From Diphasiastrum complanatum (taxonomy: Eukaryota; Streptophyta; Lycopodiopsida; Lycopodiales; Lycopodiaceae), in the NCBI GenBank assembly GCA_029204225.1, contig CM055097.1, forward strand, positions 50,810,195 to 50,874,194: a stretch of 64,000 bases of DNA, given 5' to 3'. Every line of letters starts with the position of its first letter. The first letter of the stretch is position 1. Under the pieces are notes generated by a model. It made no database searches, was not told where the DNA came from, and saw nothing but the letters and a program-made list of their open reading frames with translations. Positions 35,159-47,064 of the stretch are shown here, in pieces. The translations under genes were made by a program, and so were the position numbers.

Positions 35159-36813
35159 TCACTTTAGCACCAATACTAATCATTGGAGATCCTAATAAGG
35201 CTTTTGTAGTTAGGACCAATGCCAGTGATTATGCTATTGGAGCCGTTTTGATGCAGGATGGACATCCCGTGGCTTATGAAAGCAAGAAACTCAATCCTGA
35301 TCAGTCTAGGTATTGTACCTATGAGAAAGAACTGTTTGCAATTGTTCATTCCTTGAATATTTGACGACATTATTTGTATGGATCCATATTTGAAGTTTTG
35401 ACGGATCATCAGACTCTTCGATATTTCTGTGATACTACAGATTTAAAGGGTAGGCAAGCTAGATGGCCTGAGTTGATGCAAATCTTTGACTTTTCTATAT
35501 GTTATTGTAACGTAAGTCAAGGTATTAATTAGTTGTGCTTTACTGTTATAGAACCGAGGTTGTTTCAGTCTCTTCAAGGACTATATGAGTCCAATCTTTT
35601 TTTTTGGAAAGTATCGGCAACAAGTACTTTCTAGAGTCGATTCAGGTTTCCAAGATTCCTCGAATCAAGGAAAGACTGAAATGGATTTCCTGATTCGAAC
35701 AGAATTTTGTTTCATAAAGAAAAGGTGTGTGTGCCGGAGAATGAAACTGTAAGGGCCCAAATCTTGCATGAATGTCATGATAGTCCATGCGCAGGACATC
35801 CGAGTATACAAAGAATACTTGCCTTAGTTTGAAGGCAATTTTGGTGGCCTAAGATGAAAAGTCAGGTAGAGGCCTATGTACTTAAATGTACTAATTGGCA
35901 GTTAAATAAAGTAGAGAGGCTAAAAGCTAGTGGCATATTCCATCCTTTAGATATTCCTATCGGAAAGTGGAAAAGTATATCTATGGATTTTGTGGTCGAG
36001 CTTCCATGTACATGGAAGGGCCACGATTCGGTCTGGGTCATTGTTGACAAACTTACAAAGTTTGCTCAATTTATCCCAACGAAGTTTTCTCAAGAAATGT
36101 TACAGCTGGCTAAAGATAGCATAAGAAGTCTCCAGGACAAGGCAAAAAGCTAGTGGCCTATTCCATCCTTTAGATATTCCTACCGTAAAGTGAAAAAATA
36201 TATCTATGGATTTTGTGGCTGGACTTCCACATAGAGGGAAGGGTCACGATTCAGTTTGGGTCATTGTTGACAGACTTGCACAGTTTGCTCAATTTCTCCC
36301 AACAAAAACTATTGTTAAAGCTTCAAAACTAGCTCAACTGTTTGTAGAGAAGCTTTTTCGACTATACGGGCTACCTTGTGATATTTTTAGTTACCGTGAC
36401 CCAACGATGGAGGATATGCTTCGAGCATATGTGGGCCATCGATAGTTTGTTTGGGAACAGTACCTTCCACTAGTGGAATTTGCATATAACAGTGCAAAAC
36501 ATTCAACGACCGAATTCAGCCCTTTCATGCTTATGTATGATTTTCAGCCTCGATCACCAATTAGTATTGGCATAAAAAACCTACAGGTGCAAGCTGTAGT
36601 TGATTTCCTTGCGGATATGCAAGAAATGTTACAACTGGTTAAAGATAGCATAAGTAGTGCCTAAGACAGTGCATGACACTATGTCGATCTATTTCGAAAG
36701 CACAAGGTATTCATGGTCAACGACTGGGTGTTTTTGTGGGTTCCTAATCACTCCAGGGACTTGAAAACTGGAAAGTGTGCAAAGTTGCCGCCTAGGTATT
36801 GCGATCCTTTTAA
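35159..36813 (+). pseudogene. Gypsy E RNase H and two partial integrases
   Basis: RNase H (35159-35535; NASDYAIGAVLMQDGHP) begins directly after the inverted gag scrap. A first integrase segment (35700-36145) carries the same core deletion as copy D. A second one starts at 36146, repeating HPLDIP...MDFVAGLP and running through LPCDIFSYRDP (then a larger deletion), YNSAKHSTTEF and CAKLPPRYCDPFK. It ends at 36813 where a partial LTR begins. Many stops; it is non-functional. Confidence 0.82.
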
Positions 36814-36814
36814 G

Positions 36815-37263
36815 GTGACTATACCTTAGTCGGAGGTATCGAGTCACATGACCCTTGGATAAGAGGTACCCTTAGGATTAAGGGTAGGTGTCTTAGATTA
36901 AGGTAGTAGTGTCTTTGGTTAAGGACAAATAGGTGTCTATGCCTTGGATGGAGGTATGGAACCTAGAGAGTTGTTAGAAAGTCATTGGATGACTATTTTT
37001 CTAAACCTTGGGCCTCAACCTTGAACTATATCACTTTATTGGTCTAGGACCAAAGTAATCTTGCACAACATGGGCAATGGGACCTAGTAAGAGGATGCCC
37101 TTCTAAAGTGTCCATTGAGTTCCCAACTCCCACAAAAAAGGCATTCAAAGAGTCATAGGTTATGGAAAGAGTCTCTTGACATTCCATAAGCCTATGGAGG
37201 CTCTTGGAGATTCTTTAACTCCCCTAGGCTTCTCTCTCTCTCTCTCATTGGATGAGCATGGAA
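36815..37263 (+). mobile_element. Gypsy LTR 3, left piece
   Basis: It parallels LTR 2 from about 34246 (GTGACTATACCTTAG) to the CTCTCTCTCTCATTGGATGAG block, then is interrupted by Copia F at about 37264. Its first about 140 bp are missing. Confidence 0.82.
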
Positions 37264-38300
37264 ATGAAGATCTACTAATGCAGATTGAAGACTGCAAAAG
37301 CAGCCATGCAGCATGGGAAGGATGAAGTGAGGATTGCGGCGGCTTCAGTCATGCACCTTCATAATTAACTGCAATCATTACGGTGGGATGTCAACCACTT
37401 AGATCAGCATGTTGAGGAAATCAAAATGATCTTCGCTTAACTCGCTGGATCAAGACAGGAGCACCAGGTCCCAACACCACAACAATTGATGTACTTCATG
37501 AAATCTCTACCGACGTCCTATCAGCTGCTGAGAATGCTCATACTGAGTCTACCAGATATGACATTCGACAAAGCAGTCAGTCTTGTCGTTGATGAGGGAC
37601 TGATGAGAGACGAAGGAGAGAGAAGCAGTGATCAAGAGAAGGCTCTCTTCATGAAAGAAAATAAGAAGAACAAAAACAAGCCAAGATGCGAGAAGACATA
37701 GTCCTCAAATCAACAATCTTCTTCCTGTGATCACTGCCACAAACCAGGCCATACGGCCAACAAATGCTGGTTCAATCCAGCAATACCTTGCATGCACTGC
37801 AAGAAGAAAGGACATTCTGCATATGACTGCAACCCAAAAAGAAAAAACAAAGCTGAAAAGGCAAACGTTGTAGAATCATCTAAAGATGCAGAAAGACGTG
37901 ATGAAGCTTTCACGATACTCGACGAAGCTTCGACAAACTACTCCGAACATGACTACGATGTGGTCATCGATTCAGGAGCAACATCTCACATAACCTACAA
38001 CAAGAAGATCTTGATCAACTTTCATAAACTCAAAAACGACAGAGCGGTGATTCTAGGTGATGAAAGCAGACATGATATCAAGGGCATCGACTCTCTACAG
38101 TTACGAACATTGTCAGACCAAGCAAAGCTGCCAGGAGCACCCTATGTGCCCTCACTCAGAAAAGATCTACTATCTGTCTCCAAGATGGCAGATCTAGGCA
38201 TTCGAGTTTTGGTCGATGGCAACACTTGTCGTATGATCGAGAAGACAACAAACAAGTTGCTGACGGTCGGATGCAGAGAAGGAAACCTCTACCAGGCCTA
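37264..38300 (+). pseudogene. Copia F gag and protease
   Basis: Gag (UBN2-like; SLPTSYQLLRMLILSLP) starts internally and has two stops. Two intact zinc knuckles follow, CDHCHKPGHTANKC and CMHCKKKGHSAYDC, at about 37728-37835. Protease motif VIDSGATSHIT is at about 37965, followed by LRKDLLSVSKMADLG. The open part 37792-38301 ends at a stop before the pre-integrase segment. Two knuckles distinguish this lineage from the one-knuckle Copias elsewhere in the window. Confidence 0.85.
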
Positions 38301-38339
38301 AATAATCAGCAACTCTGATAGCATATTAAATGCTTCAGA

Positions 38340-39200
38340 AAACGAAGATCAGCTGTGGCATAGGAGAATGTATATCTAAACATGCGAAGCCTGTACAACA
38401 TGAGCACAAAGGACATTGTCACAGGTCTCAAAATATCAAGGCCCGAGGCTGAGTTCTACGAAGCTTGTCAGAAAGGCAAGCAACATCGGAATCCATTCAC
38501 ACACGAAGGAAGAAGAGCCAAGGAAGTTCTTGAGCTTGTCCACTCTAATGTGTGTGGACCGATGAAAACAGATTCGCTCCCAGGTTCGAGATATTTTCTA
38601 ATGTTTATAGATGATTACAGCCGAATGACCACGATCTACTACTTGAAGAAAAAATTCGAAGTATTTGATTCTTCAAGAAGTTCGTGGCATTCACAGAGCG
38701 ACACACTTCAAAAAGGATTCAGATCCTTAGATCTGACAATGGAGGTGAATACAAAAGCACAGAATTTTCAAGATTCTGCAAAGAACAGGGGATTGAACAC
38801 TAGTTCACTCCTGCATACACACCTAAATACAACGGTGTGACAGAAAGAAAAAATAGAATGCTAATCGAAAGAGCCAGATGCATGATAGCACAGGCTCAAT
38901 TGCTAGGCCAATTCTGGGCCAAGGCAATAGCTGCAGTTGTACACCTCAGAACAGATCTACAATGATAGCACTGGAAAACAAAACACCATACGAGATGTGG
39001 ACAGACAGAAAGTCTGATCTGTCATACGCCTGAGTGTTTGGATGTGCAGCATACAAGCACATTCCAAAGGAAAAGAGAAACAAGCTCGACGACAAATCTG
39101 AACAAACAATCATGGTCAGCTACTCGAACGGAACACATGTGTATTGACTCTACGATCCAACCATGAAGAAGGTTGTTTCGAATAGAGGTGTGAATTTCAA
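38340..39200 (+). pseudogene. Copia F integrase
   Basis: The pre-integrase segment LWHRRM is followed by the core: HSNVCGPMKTDSLPGS (the usual HSD is HSN, so the first catalytic Asp is lost), FRSLDLTMEV in a frame-disturbed region for the second, and a stop next to the third motif (YNGVTERKNRM). Two or more frameshifts and stops are present. Confidence 0.78.
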
Positions 39201-39539
39201 CGAGTCCACATTCTCTGGACTGAAAGATGAAAGAGGCCATGAGATCTTCACAATGCTGCCTATTCAAGAGGGAGATCGAGGACAGTTATCAAATCAGAAT
39301 GTAGGACTCCAGACTCCAGAGCAGCAAGAAACAGGAGATCGACCCCACGAACAAGAAATGTTCGAACAGTGATGAAACGAACTTCGAAGGTCAACAAGAC
39401 AAAGAAGACCTCCAGACCGCTATTCTGACAATCTTCAATGGATCAAAGACACATAGTTTGAGTACTTTAGCTTCACAAAAGAGCTAGCTACATACCAAGA
39501 AAATATCCAGAGTCTAGAGAGAGAATTTTGAAAACAGAC

Positions 39540-41000
39540 AATGTCAGAAGAGATCAAGTCGATGAGGCGAAACGAGGCATGGACATTAGAGCCATTGTCA
39601 GAAAACAGAAAAGTAGTTGACTATAAGTGGGTGTACAAGAAAAAGCTGAAATCAGATGGCACCATTGGCTGTTACAAAGCAAGGCTTGTCACGAAGGGCT
39701 GCAAGTAGAGATATGGTGTCGACTATTTCGACACATATTCACCCATAGTCAAGATGACAAGCATAAGGCTGCTCCTTGCATACGCCACACAGTACAATCT
39801 GAAAATTCACCAGATTGACGTGAAAACAGCCTTTCTCCACGGAGATATAGAGGAGAAAATTTTCATGAAGCAACCTGAAGGCTATGAAGACTCCGACAAC
39901 AAACAATATTCTGTCACTTGCAGAGATGCATCTACGGTCTAAAACAGGCATCACGAGCCTGGTACAAAAAGTTTGATGGTCTTCTGAAGTCTCTAGACTT
40001 CAATCCTACTCAACCAGACTGTAATGTCTACATCAAAAGATTAGGAAAGGATTTTGTGATACTAACCATTTTCGTGGATGATTCGCTGATGATAGGAAAT
40101 TCCTTGATGTTGATCAAAGACATGAAGAGTTAGATTTCTAAAAACTACGAAATCACAGATCTTGGAGAAGCAACAAAATGCCCAGGGATGGAGACCAGAA
40201 GAGATCAAACAAATGGCAAAATGCACTTGAGTCAGTCAGAATACATCAAAAAAGTGCTGAAGCAGTATCACATGATGGACTGCGAAGAGAAAGCCACACC
40301 AATGATAGCTAGAGCCAAGCTCACAAAACAAGATTGCCCAAAAACAGAAGAGGAAGAACAGAAGGTGACATGGATACCCTACCAGAACTTAATCGGTAGT
40401 TTGATGTACTTAACAATATGTACCAGACCCAATCTGGCCTTCTCTGTCTACACATTGAGCCAATTCTGTTCCAATTCTAGTCTAGCACATTGGAAATTGG
40501 CCAAACAAATCCTACAGTATATGAAGGGTACCCATAATGTTGGATTAACCTACAGAGTTAGAAATGAAGAGAAGGGATTTGAGTTGCATCACTATAGTGA
40601 TGCAAGTTGGGCGAGCTACAAAGATGACAGTAAGTCCATTACTGGAGGATGTACGATGGCGTGCAGAGTTGCAATTAGTTGGATATGCAAAAAGAAAACC
40701 TTGGTAGCTCAATCATCTTGCGAAGTTGAGTATGTCGTAGCCTCGAAAGTGGCGAATGAGGTAGTGTGGCTACAAATGATGTTGAAGGCAATCGAGATAC
40801 CACAAGAGGGGCCAAGCACAATGATGATGGACTCTCAGAGTGCTATCTATCTATCCTAGGATCCTGTCTTTCATTCAAAGACAAAGCACATTTCTCTGAA
40901 GTATCATCATATTCGAGATTTGATCTCGAAAGAAGAGCTCCAGGTCCAGTTCATAAATTTAAAAAATATGATTGTAGATCTGCTCACGAAACTGTTCGAC
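39540..41000 (+). pseudogene. Copia F reverse transcriptase and RNase H
   Basis: RT: MSEEIKSMRRNEAW, VDYKWVYKKK, IHQIDVKTAFLHGDIEE, YGLKQASRAWYKK and active site FVDD in place of YVDD. Frameshifts at about 39920, with stops at 39707 and 40131. RNase H: LHHYSDASWASYKDDSKS, SSCEVEYVVASK and, after a stop at 40857, the TKHISLKYHHIRDL end. The largest open piece is 40188-40859. Confidence 0.88.
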
Positions 41001-41055
41001 AAGCAAAGAGAGACAATTGGATTGAACGAATAAAGCTGCAAGGTTCAAGAGGGAG

Positions 41056-41879
41056 TGTCAAAAATGGTGAACTCTTGTAACTTTGTCGCAGCATGAACAA
41101 GACATGAAGATCAAACGAGAACAATTTGACAGTCGAATGAGAACGATTCGCGACAGTCAATGTGTCTTTGACTCAAAGCATGAACGATTTGCGAATCAAT
41201 CGCGAATTGCAAACACACCTCCATGACCGCAAACAACAAAAGGGACATAAAAACTACAAAAAGAAACAGAAAGAACGAAAGCAAACGGGAGATTACAAAT
41301 CAGATGAAGAAAAATCTTTTGCGCTGCTAGCTGGCAGCTCAACGGGCTTCACGCCCAGCTGAAATGAGTAGAAACAACTAAGACTAACTAACTAGTGTTA
41401 ATTAGTGTTAACTAGTCATGTGATTCGACGTTTAGCTATCTTGTAAACTCCACATAGTGGAGGTATAAACGATCCTCTATGGATCATAATAATAATATGT
41501 GAATACAGAGATCTGTAAGAGACAGAGAGAGACATAGCAAATAGAGTAAGAAAGTAAAGACACCATAGTTGTGCATGAAAGTCTGCCAACGAGTAGAACA
41601 TAGCAAAAGAGTAGAATGTCATTCCGCCAATGAGCGAAACACTAATGACTTCACTCTAAATTAAAAATTGATAATACAGTCACTCTATTTTCGTACATCT
41701 CGTCTTGTGCTATGTGTCATGATTGCTAGAATAGAATGTGTTCTGTGATGCGTAGTCAAGTTTCTGGGATCTTGTAAGGGCTTCCGCACAAAAGAAAATT
41801 AAAAGACAAAAAATTGTTCGCGATAAAGAAGACGAAGAGGATGAACACAAATCAGTCCCGCGCACGTGCTCTCGTGACA
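41056..41879 (+). mobile_element. 3' LTR of Copia F
   Basis: It starts TGTCAAAAATGG immediately after a purine tract (TTCAAGAGGGAG) and ends GTGACA; TGTCA/TGACA form the terminal inverted repeat. A GTATAAACG TATA-like box lies near 41461. Gypsy LTR sequence resumes right after it. The 5' LTR is absent, so LTR divergence cannot be used for dating. Confidence 0.8.
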
Positions 41880-42021
41880 ACAAGTAGAGGAGAGATCCTT
41901 GAAGGCTTGCATATTCTTACTTGTAGGTGGAGGCATCCTAGCTTGGAGTTGGGAAGCATGGTGAAGCTTGTAGGTTGTTTGGAGGACATTTGGAGGCTCT
42001 ACTTTGGATTTGGAGGACTTG
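41880..42021 (+). mobile_element. Gypsy LTR 3, right piece
   Basis: It matches the last part of LTR 1 (GAGAGATCCTTG...GGAGGCATC...CTTGGATTTGGA) and ends at GGAGGACTT, where another LTR copy begins. Confidence 0.8.
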
Positions 42022-43017
42022 GTACCCATAGGATTAAGGGTATGTGCCCTTGGATAAGGGTAGGCAAGTGACTATACATTAGTTGGAGGTATGGAGTCAC
42101 GTGACCCTTGAATAAAGGGTACCCTTACGATTAAGGATAGGTGCCTTAGATTAAGGTACTAGTGTCCTTGGTTAAGGGCAGGTAGGTGTCTATCCCTTGG
42201 ATGGAGGTATGGAACCTAGAGAGGTGTTAGAAAGTCATTGGATGACTATTTTTCTAAACCTTGGGCCTCAACATTGAACCATATCACTTTATTGGTCTAG
42301 GACCAAAGTATACTTGCACAACTTGGGCAATGGAACCTAGTAGGAGGGCACCCTTCTAAAGTGTCCATTGAGTTCCCAACTCTCACAAGAAAGGCATTCA
42401 AAGAGTCATAGGTTATGGAAGGAGTCTCTTGACCTTCCATAAGCCTATGGAGGCTCTTGGAGATTCTTTAACTCCCCTAGGCTTCTCTCTCTCTCTCATT
42501 GGATGAGCATGGAACTCCATAGTGCATTGGAGGAGTTCATGGGACATCTATATGAGGGCAGTAGGGTGCCCATTGGGAGGGTGGTGATCTCTCTTGTTTG
42601 CATTGCTTATGCTCTAGTGTTGCTACTAGTGTGTAGAGTGCTTTCTTGTGGTAGTATGCTTAAGGTTTGGATCTTGCTTATGGTATGAGACATAAGTAGG
42701 TTTTGGATCTTGAGTATGCTATGAGGTGTTGTGGTATGCTTGTGATTTGTTTATGGTTAGCAAAGGGGTGCTAGATAGGTCTTGCTTGGAGCTTGGATCT
42801 AGCTATGGTTGGGTGGTGAATACTTGAGGCCAACTTGTTATCTATCTTTGTGTTTAAAGAGTAGGGACACAAGTGAAGGAGAGATCCTTGGAGACCTGCA
42901 CATCCTTACTTGCAGGTGGAGGCATCATAGCTCGGAGTTGGGGAGCATCTTGAAGCTTGGAGGACGTTTGGAGGCTCTACCTTGGATTTGGATGACTCCC
43001 TCACCTCTACTTGTAAA
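42022..43017 (+). mobile_element. Gypsy LTR 4
   Basis: It corresponds to LTR 1 minus its first about 70 bp: from GGTACCCATAGGATTAAGG to CTTGTAAAA. A primer site TGGTATCAGAGCTAG follows at 43020, so this was a 5' LTR. Only about 65 bp of leader remain before other sequence starts near 43085. Confidence 0.82.
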
Positions 43018-43084
43018 AATGGTATCAGAGCTAGACAAAGGATGGTAGCCTTTCTAACCTTCTTCAAGTTCTATTAAGATCACC

Positions 43085-44179
43085 AACTTAAAATCACCAA
43101 ATTTGATTTGATTTGATTTGATGACACTAAGTCCAATCTAATCAATGACATACAAACATTGATGCTTTTCCTAATTCTAGCACCAAAAACTCACCAAGAT
43201 CATTCACTATGAAATTCTTTGGATCTAATGAAAAATGAAGATTATTTGTAGGTTCAGGAGTGGCCACACATCTGAATGGTACGGATCCTGAACTTGACTA
43301 AGTTTGGTTCCCAGATCCTCACTCCTTCTATTGAATTCAAGTCGGTCCTCCAATTCTAGCTTTTAGCACTAAAAATTTGCTAAATTTGGATTTTACAAAT
43401 GATCAATGATTAAATCTTGTGCCTCGCTCTGATATCATGTTGAAGTATAGTATTTTGGACCTTACTTGAGCCTTTTAATGACTCCCAAGAGTGATTGATT
43501 ATCAATTGAATGCAAAACTAGATGACAAAAACTTGATCTATTAGCAATTCTACACATTTCAATCAAGAGCAATCAAGAATCATTGATCCACATGAAGATC
43601 CGACCCCACACGTGTGGTATGATCTTCAGTATGGCATGTAGACTGGAATAAAGTTAATGACACTTAGTTTTCATTAGAATCACAAAAAACACAATACACA
43701 TAGTGATCAAAGTCGAGATTGCCAAATTGCTTTCAAAATTTCTAAGGCATAACTATGGAGAGATAGAATGTATGTACAAAGATCTTCCCCACCTTGAGTT
43801 AAGTGAAAACTCAGCATTAGTAAGGAAGATGATTGAGCATTTTTTGCCTGATTTTCCAATTTAACCTAACTCTTGAATTTTATCATGTTGATGGCTAGGT
43901 TGACCAACCAACTCCATGATTTTCCTATAATTTAGGGATCATCATCAAACAATCTTGACCAACCCTATGAACATGATCTACTGATTCACGCATGTGATCA
44001 TGGACTCACACATGGGGACCCATCAATGTACACATTTACATGGTTTAATCAAGTTAGATTTGATGATTTTTCACAAATTTATAGTTTGTATATAGGCAAT
44101 CGAAATCAAAAATTTGATATTCAGTTCAATTCTCGATTTTACTAACTTAATGTCATTTTGGCATGCAAAATACCCAACA
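43085..44179 (-). mobile_element. Copia G 5' end: leader, primer site and LTR
   Basis: Read on the minus strand: an LTR (44179-43438, 742 bp, TGTTG...CAACA ends), then a primer site (43437-43426, TGATATCAGAGC) and about 340 bp of leader. The LTR start TGTTGAAGTATAGTATTTTGG resembles that of the Copia at 53560-59513. The coding region is missing. The ACACGTGT palindrome lies at about 43610. Confidence 0.72.
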
Positions 44180-45234
44180 AAAACTATAAATTATGATTAT
44201 GAGTTTTTTTTTTTACGTAATCCAATTTTACAAAAATTGTCAGCCTAAATCATTGATTTGTGATTCACCTATCAAACTACATGCATATGACCACTCAAAT
44301 TGACTGCAAATCTTTCATGCATGTTGAAACTATATCAAAATCTTTTACTCACAAAACTACCAAAATTTCAAATTGTCATATCTTGAGCTACAGTGCACAA
44401 ATTGGCCATAGTAAAGCACAGTACAGAGGGATGCCAACTAACCAAAAGGACACCTGTGGAGCATGAGCCACCCAGCTAATATGGAGAGGCTAGTCAATAC
44501 CCTAACCAATCCACCCCCAAGCCACAATGCAGAACACAAGAGAGGAGAGGAGAAACTGGCTCAAGAAACTGAATTTCCCATAGGGAGATGGGCGAGTTTC
44601 CATAGAATATATTTTTTCCAAGAGGAGAGAATATTTTCCTTAGGATCCCCATGCAACCTATATTGAGCTATTGACCTTCTATTCTTGCATTGAAGTAGTC
44701 ATTCACCATGCATCTGCTCCTATGTCCAATTATAGGTATGGGCCCTCATATGATTATCAATTACATGAAACAACCACATCCGGAATGATCTAGCATAACT
44801 AATAACCACATACAACTGGACTGATCAGCTATCCACACCAAGAATTATTTCAATTCGCTTATATAGGACAAGGACATAACATTATTCCCCCCTTGAACCA
44901 CTTCTATCTCTAGAAGTGAAACCTATGGAAATTCTTCTTTATGCTTTCGACCCACTCCCACGAATCATCATCAACCCCATAATGGGATTGATGAGAAAAG
45001 AATTGAAGTAGTTTTACTAAAGGCAGCAAGTATGGAGGAAAGCCAACATTCATGGATTTGAGATTTGGATGCTCCAATCTCTCCTCTTGTATACTCTCCT
45101 TTGGCTTCCTTCCCACCCAAATTGTGATTAGCTCTCATACATTCATGGATTTGAGATTTGGATGCTCCAATCTCTCCTACATCTCTTATCCCTTTGGCAA
45201 TGCATTTTCATTCTTGATGATAATGCAAGCAATG
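44180..45234. other. Non-coding stretch with a 39-bp direct repeat
   Basis: No recognisable gene. Two 39-bp copies starting CATTCATGGATTTGAGATTT lie at 45047-45085 and 45140-45178. The stretch is AT-rich and probably old repeat DNA. Confidence 0.5.
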
Positions 45235-45965
45235 CAACTAAACTTGACATCACATCCATTTTCAATGTGGACTCACACTTAATAAATATCTAGGTATTGA
45301 AGGAACATACAAGACATTTTGAAGTTTTGCTCTTCTCCTTGATTCAAGCCAAATAGGAATGGTTCCTATTCCAAGAATCTCACATTTAGCACCATTTTCT
45401 ACATGAATAAACTTCTTAAAACAAGATATAAATGAAGATAAATATTTCCTTTGCCTTGTGACATGTGAGCTCACCCCATTATCAATCCACCAAGGATCTT
45501 CCTCCATAGAAATTGATGGTGTACACATGCATAACATGAGTGACTCCCCCTATTTGAAGCTATCTCCCTATTGATTGCTAATGTTCACTTGCCTTCCTTC
45601 TTTCTTCATCTCTCTTCTTCTTGTAGCACTTTGAGATAACATGTCTTTTTTGCCACAATAAAAGCACTTGATTTTGGATTTTCCACTTGTTGATGGTTGT
45701 GAAGAGTCTTCATCACCATACTCCTTGGATTTGTCCTTTTTGGAATGTGTCTTCAATTTGCCTTTGTCTTTGTCATGAGAGAAGAAAGCTCCTCATGTCC
45801 ATTCTTGAGTTGCCCCATCCTAGCAAGCTTGTTTTCAAGACTACTCTCATCGGCCACCAAAACTCCTTGTAGACCCTCCATGGATGGTATCTCTCCTTGT
45901 AGCTGTTGCAAGATTTTACATAGGATTTGGTAGTATACCCAATTGTTTTGGTTCCTATAGTGAAA
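45235..45965 (-). pseudogene. Copia H gag-protease fragment
   Basis: On the minus strand: the gag end (GEIPSMEGLQGVLVADESS, then KIKCFYCGKKDMLSQSA, a damaged zinc knuckle), then protease (DPWWIDNGVSSHVTR, where the Asp-Ser-Gly triad has become DNG), and ILGIGTIPIWLESRRRAKLQ. Frameshifts separate these pieces. The gag N-terminus and everything after protease are missing. It abuts the start of the plus-strand Copia I. Confidence 0.78.
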
Positions 45966-46023
45966 GAGAAGCAACACATTCAATTCCATTTTTGTTGTCC
46001 AATTTACAAGAGTCGTCACATTC

Positions 46024-46090
46024 ATGGCATCTATAGGAGATGTTCTCTTTGAAGCTAGTGAGAGACTAGATACCTCCAACTATTCAGATT
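46024..46090 (+). pseudogene. Copia I gag, first 22 codons (interrupted)
   Basis: ATG at 46024 opens MASIGDVLFEASERLDTSNY, the typical N-terminus of Copia gag. The frame is cut after base 1 of a Trp codon at 46090 by the CACTA element. It resumes at 63090 in exactly the right frame (WKDKIESL). No primer site or LTR is seen directly upstream. Confidence 0.9.
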
Positions 46091-46112
46091 CACAACTAGA
46101 AAACTCTGTGTT

Positions 46113-46474
46113 TATCCACGTAGAGTATCCACGCGAGACCCGACACTTAGTCGATTTTCTGAAATTTTGTTTGCGTGGATTATCCACACCAAAAAAAATT
46201 TGAACACGCCTTCGGCCAGTCTACCGGTGTTTTTCTGACACGGCGTCGAAAAATTTTTGCGCGTGGATTATCCACACGTGGATAATCCATGCAAAATTGA
46301 ATTTTGAAAATTTCGGCAACTTTTTGAAAGGGAAAGTTGGCAGCGCCAAAAAGCAGTTTTGGCGTGGATAATCCGCACGTGGATTATCCACACAAATTTC
46401 AGTTTGTTCACCAGACGAGACGGGAAGTTAAAGATATCCACGCGTGGATATCTTCTGCGTGGATTATCCACGTA
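46113..46474. repeat. Left subterminal palindrome array of the CACTA element
   Basis: Repeated GTGGAT/ATCCAC half-sites, usually paired as GCGTGGATTATCCAC(A/G)C: 46113, 46126, 46173-46189, 46261-46294, 46362-46393 and 46433-46474. I count about fourteen half-sites by eye. En/Spm-type elements carry short subterminal motifs bound by TnpA; these are probably the equivalent. Confidence 0.85.
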
Positions 46475-46483
46475 TTTTTTTTT

Positions 46484-46661
46484 TTGCATGTTGATAATGA
46501 CATGAAATTAGTTATATAAATATATTTCTAAAGTGAATTATATTATGATTAGGCTATATTTTTTTTTCTAAAGTGAATTATATTATGATGAGGTTTTTTT
46601 TTTTTGCATGTTCATAATGAAATGGCATTAGTTAAATAAATATCTTTCTAAAGTGAATTAT
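46484..46661. repeat. Direct repeats just inside the left array
   Basis: A block with TTTTTTTTGCATGTT(G/C)ATAATG, ATTAGTTA.ATAAATAT and CTAAAGTGAATTATAT recurs about 113 bp later, and the last part occurs three times (ATTATATTATGAT). Non-coding. Confidence 0.65.
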
Positions 46662-47064
46662 ATCATGGTGTTTAGGGTCTACCCTAATGACACTCTACCT
46701 AATATCATATCCGAGATTATTTGATATGGATTGAGAGCTCATTTTGTACTTACTTCGAGAGATTATCAAGAAATGGTGATTTTGTCAAATTTGCTCTTTA
46801 ATGAGGAATTGATGAATGATGAATGTGCTATTTTTTTGTGTCTAATGAATAGATCTGAATCTAAACAAAGTATATACTTTCCACGTGTGTGACAGGATGT
46901 GAAGATCAATTATTTCTACTTTTATTGTGGTGTTCAAAAGCCTTTGCCAATTAGATGCAAAATAGGTTGAATTGTGTGCTAGTTTTTTATCTATTAGATA
47001 TAAGTGAAACCTTTGATGCTTTTTCAAGGTTTTAGTATCCAAATGAGGTTCATAACTTTTGATT

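Larger units (their letters stand above)
37264..41879 (+). mobile_element. Ty1/Copia retrotransposon F, 5'-truncated, nested in a Gypsy LTR
   Basis: gag, protease, integrase, RT and RNase H follow in Copia order, and a full 3' LTR (41056-41879) ends the element. The 5' LTR and gag start are missing. The Gypsy LTR that it interrupts resumes at 41880, so the element is nested; loss of its 5' end also removed part of that LTR. Confidence 0.85.
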
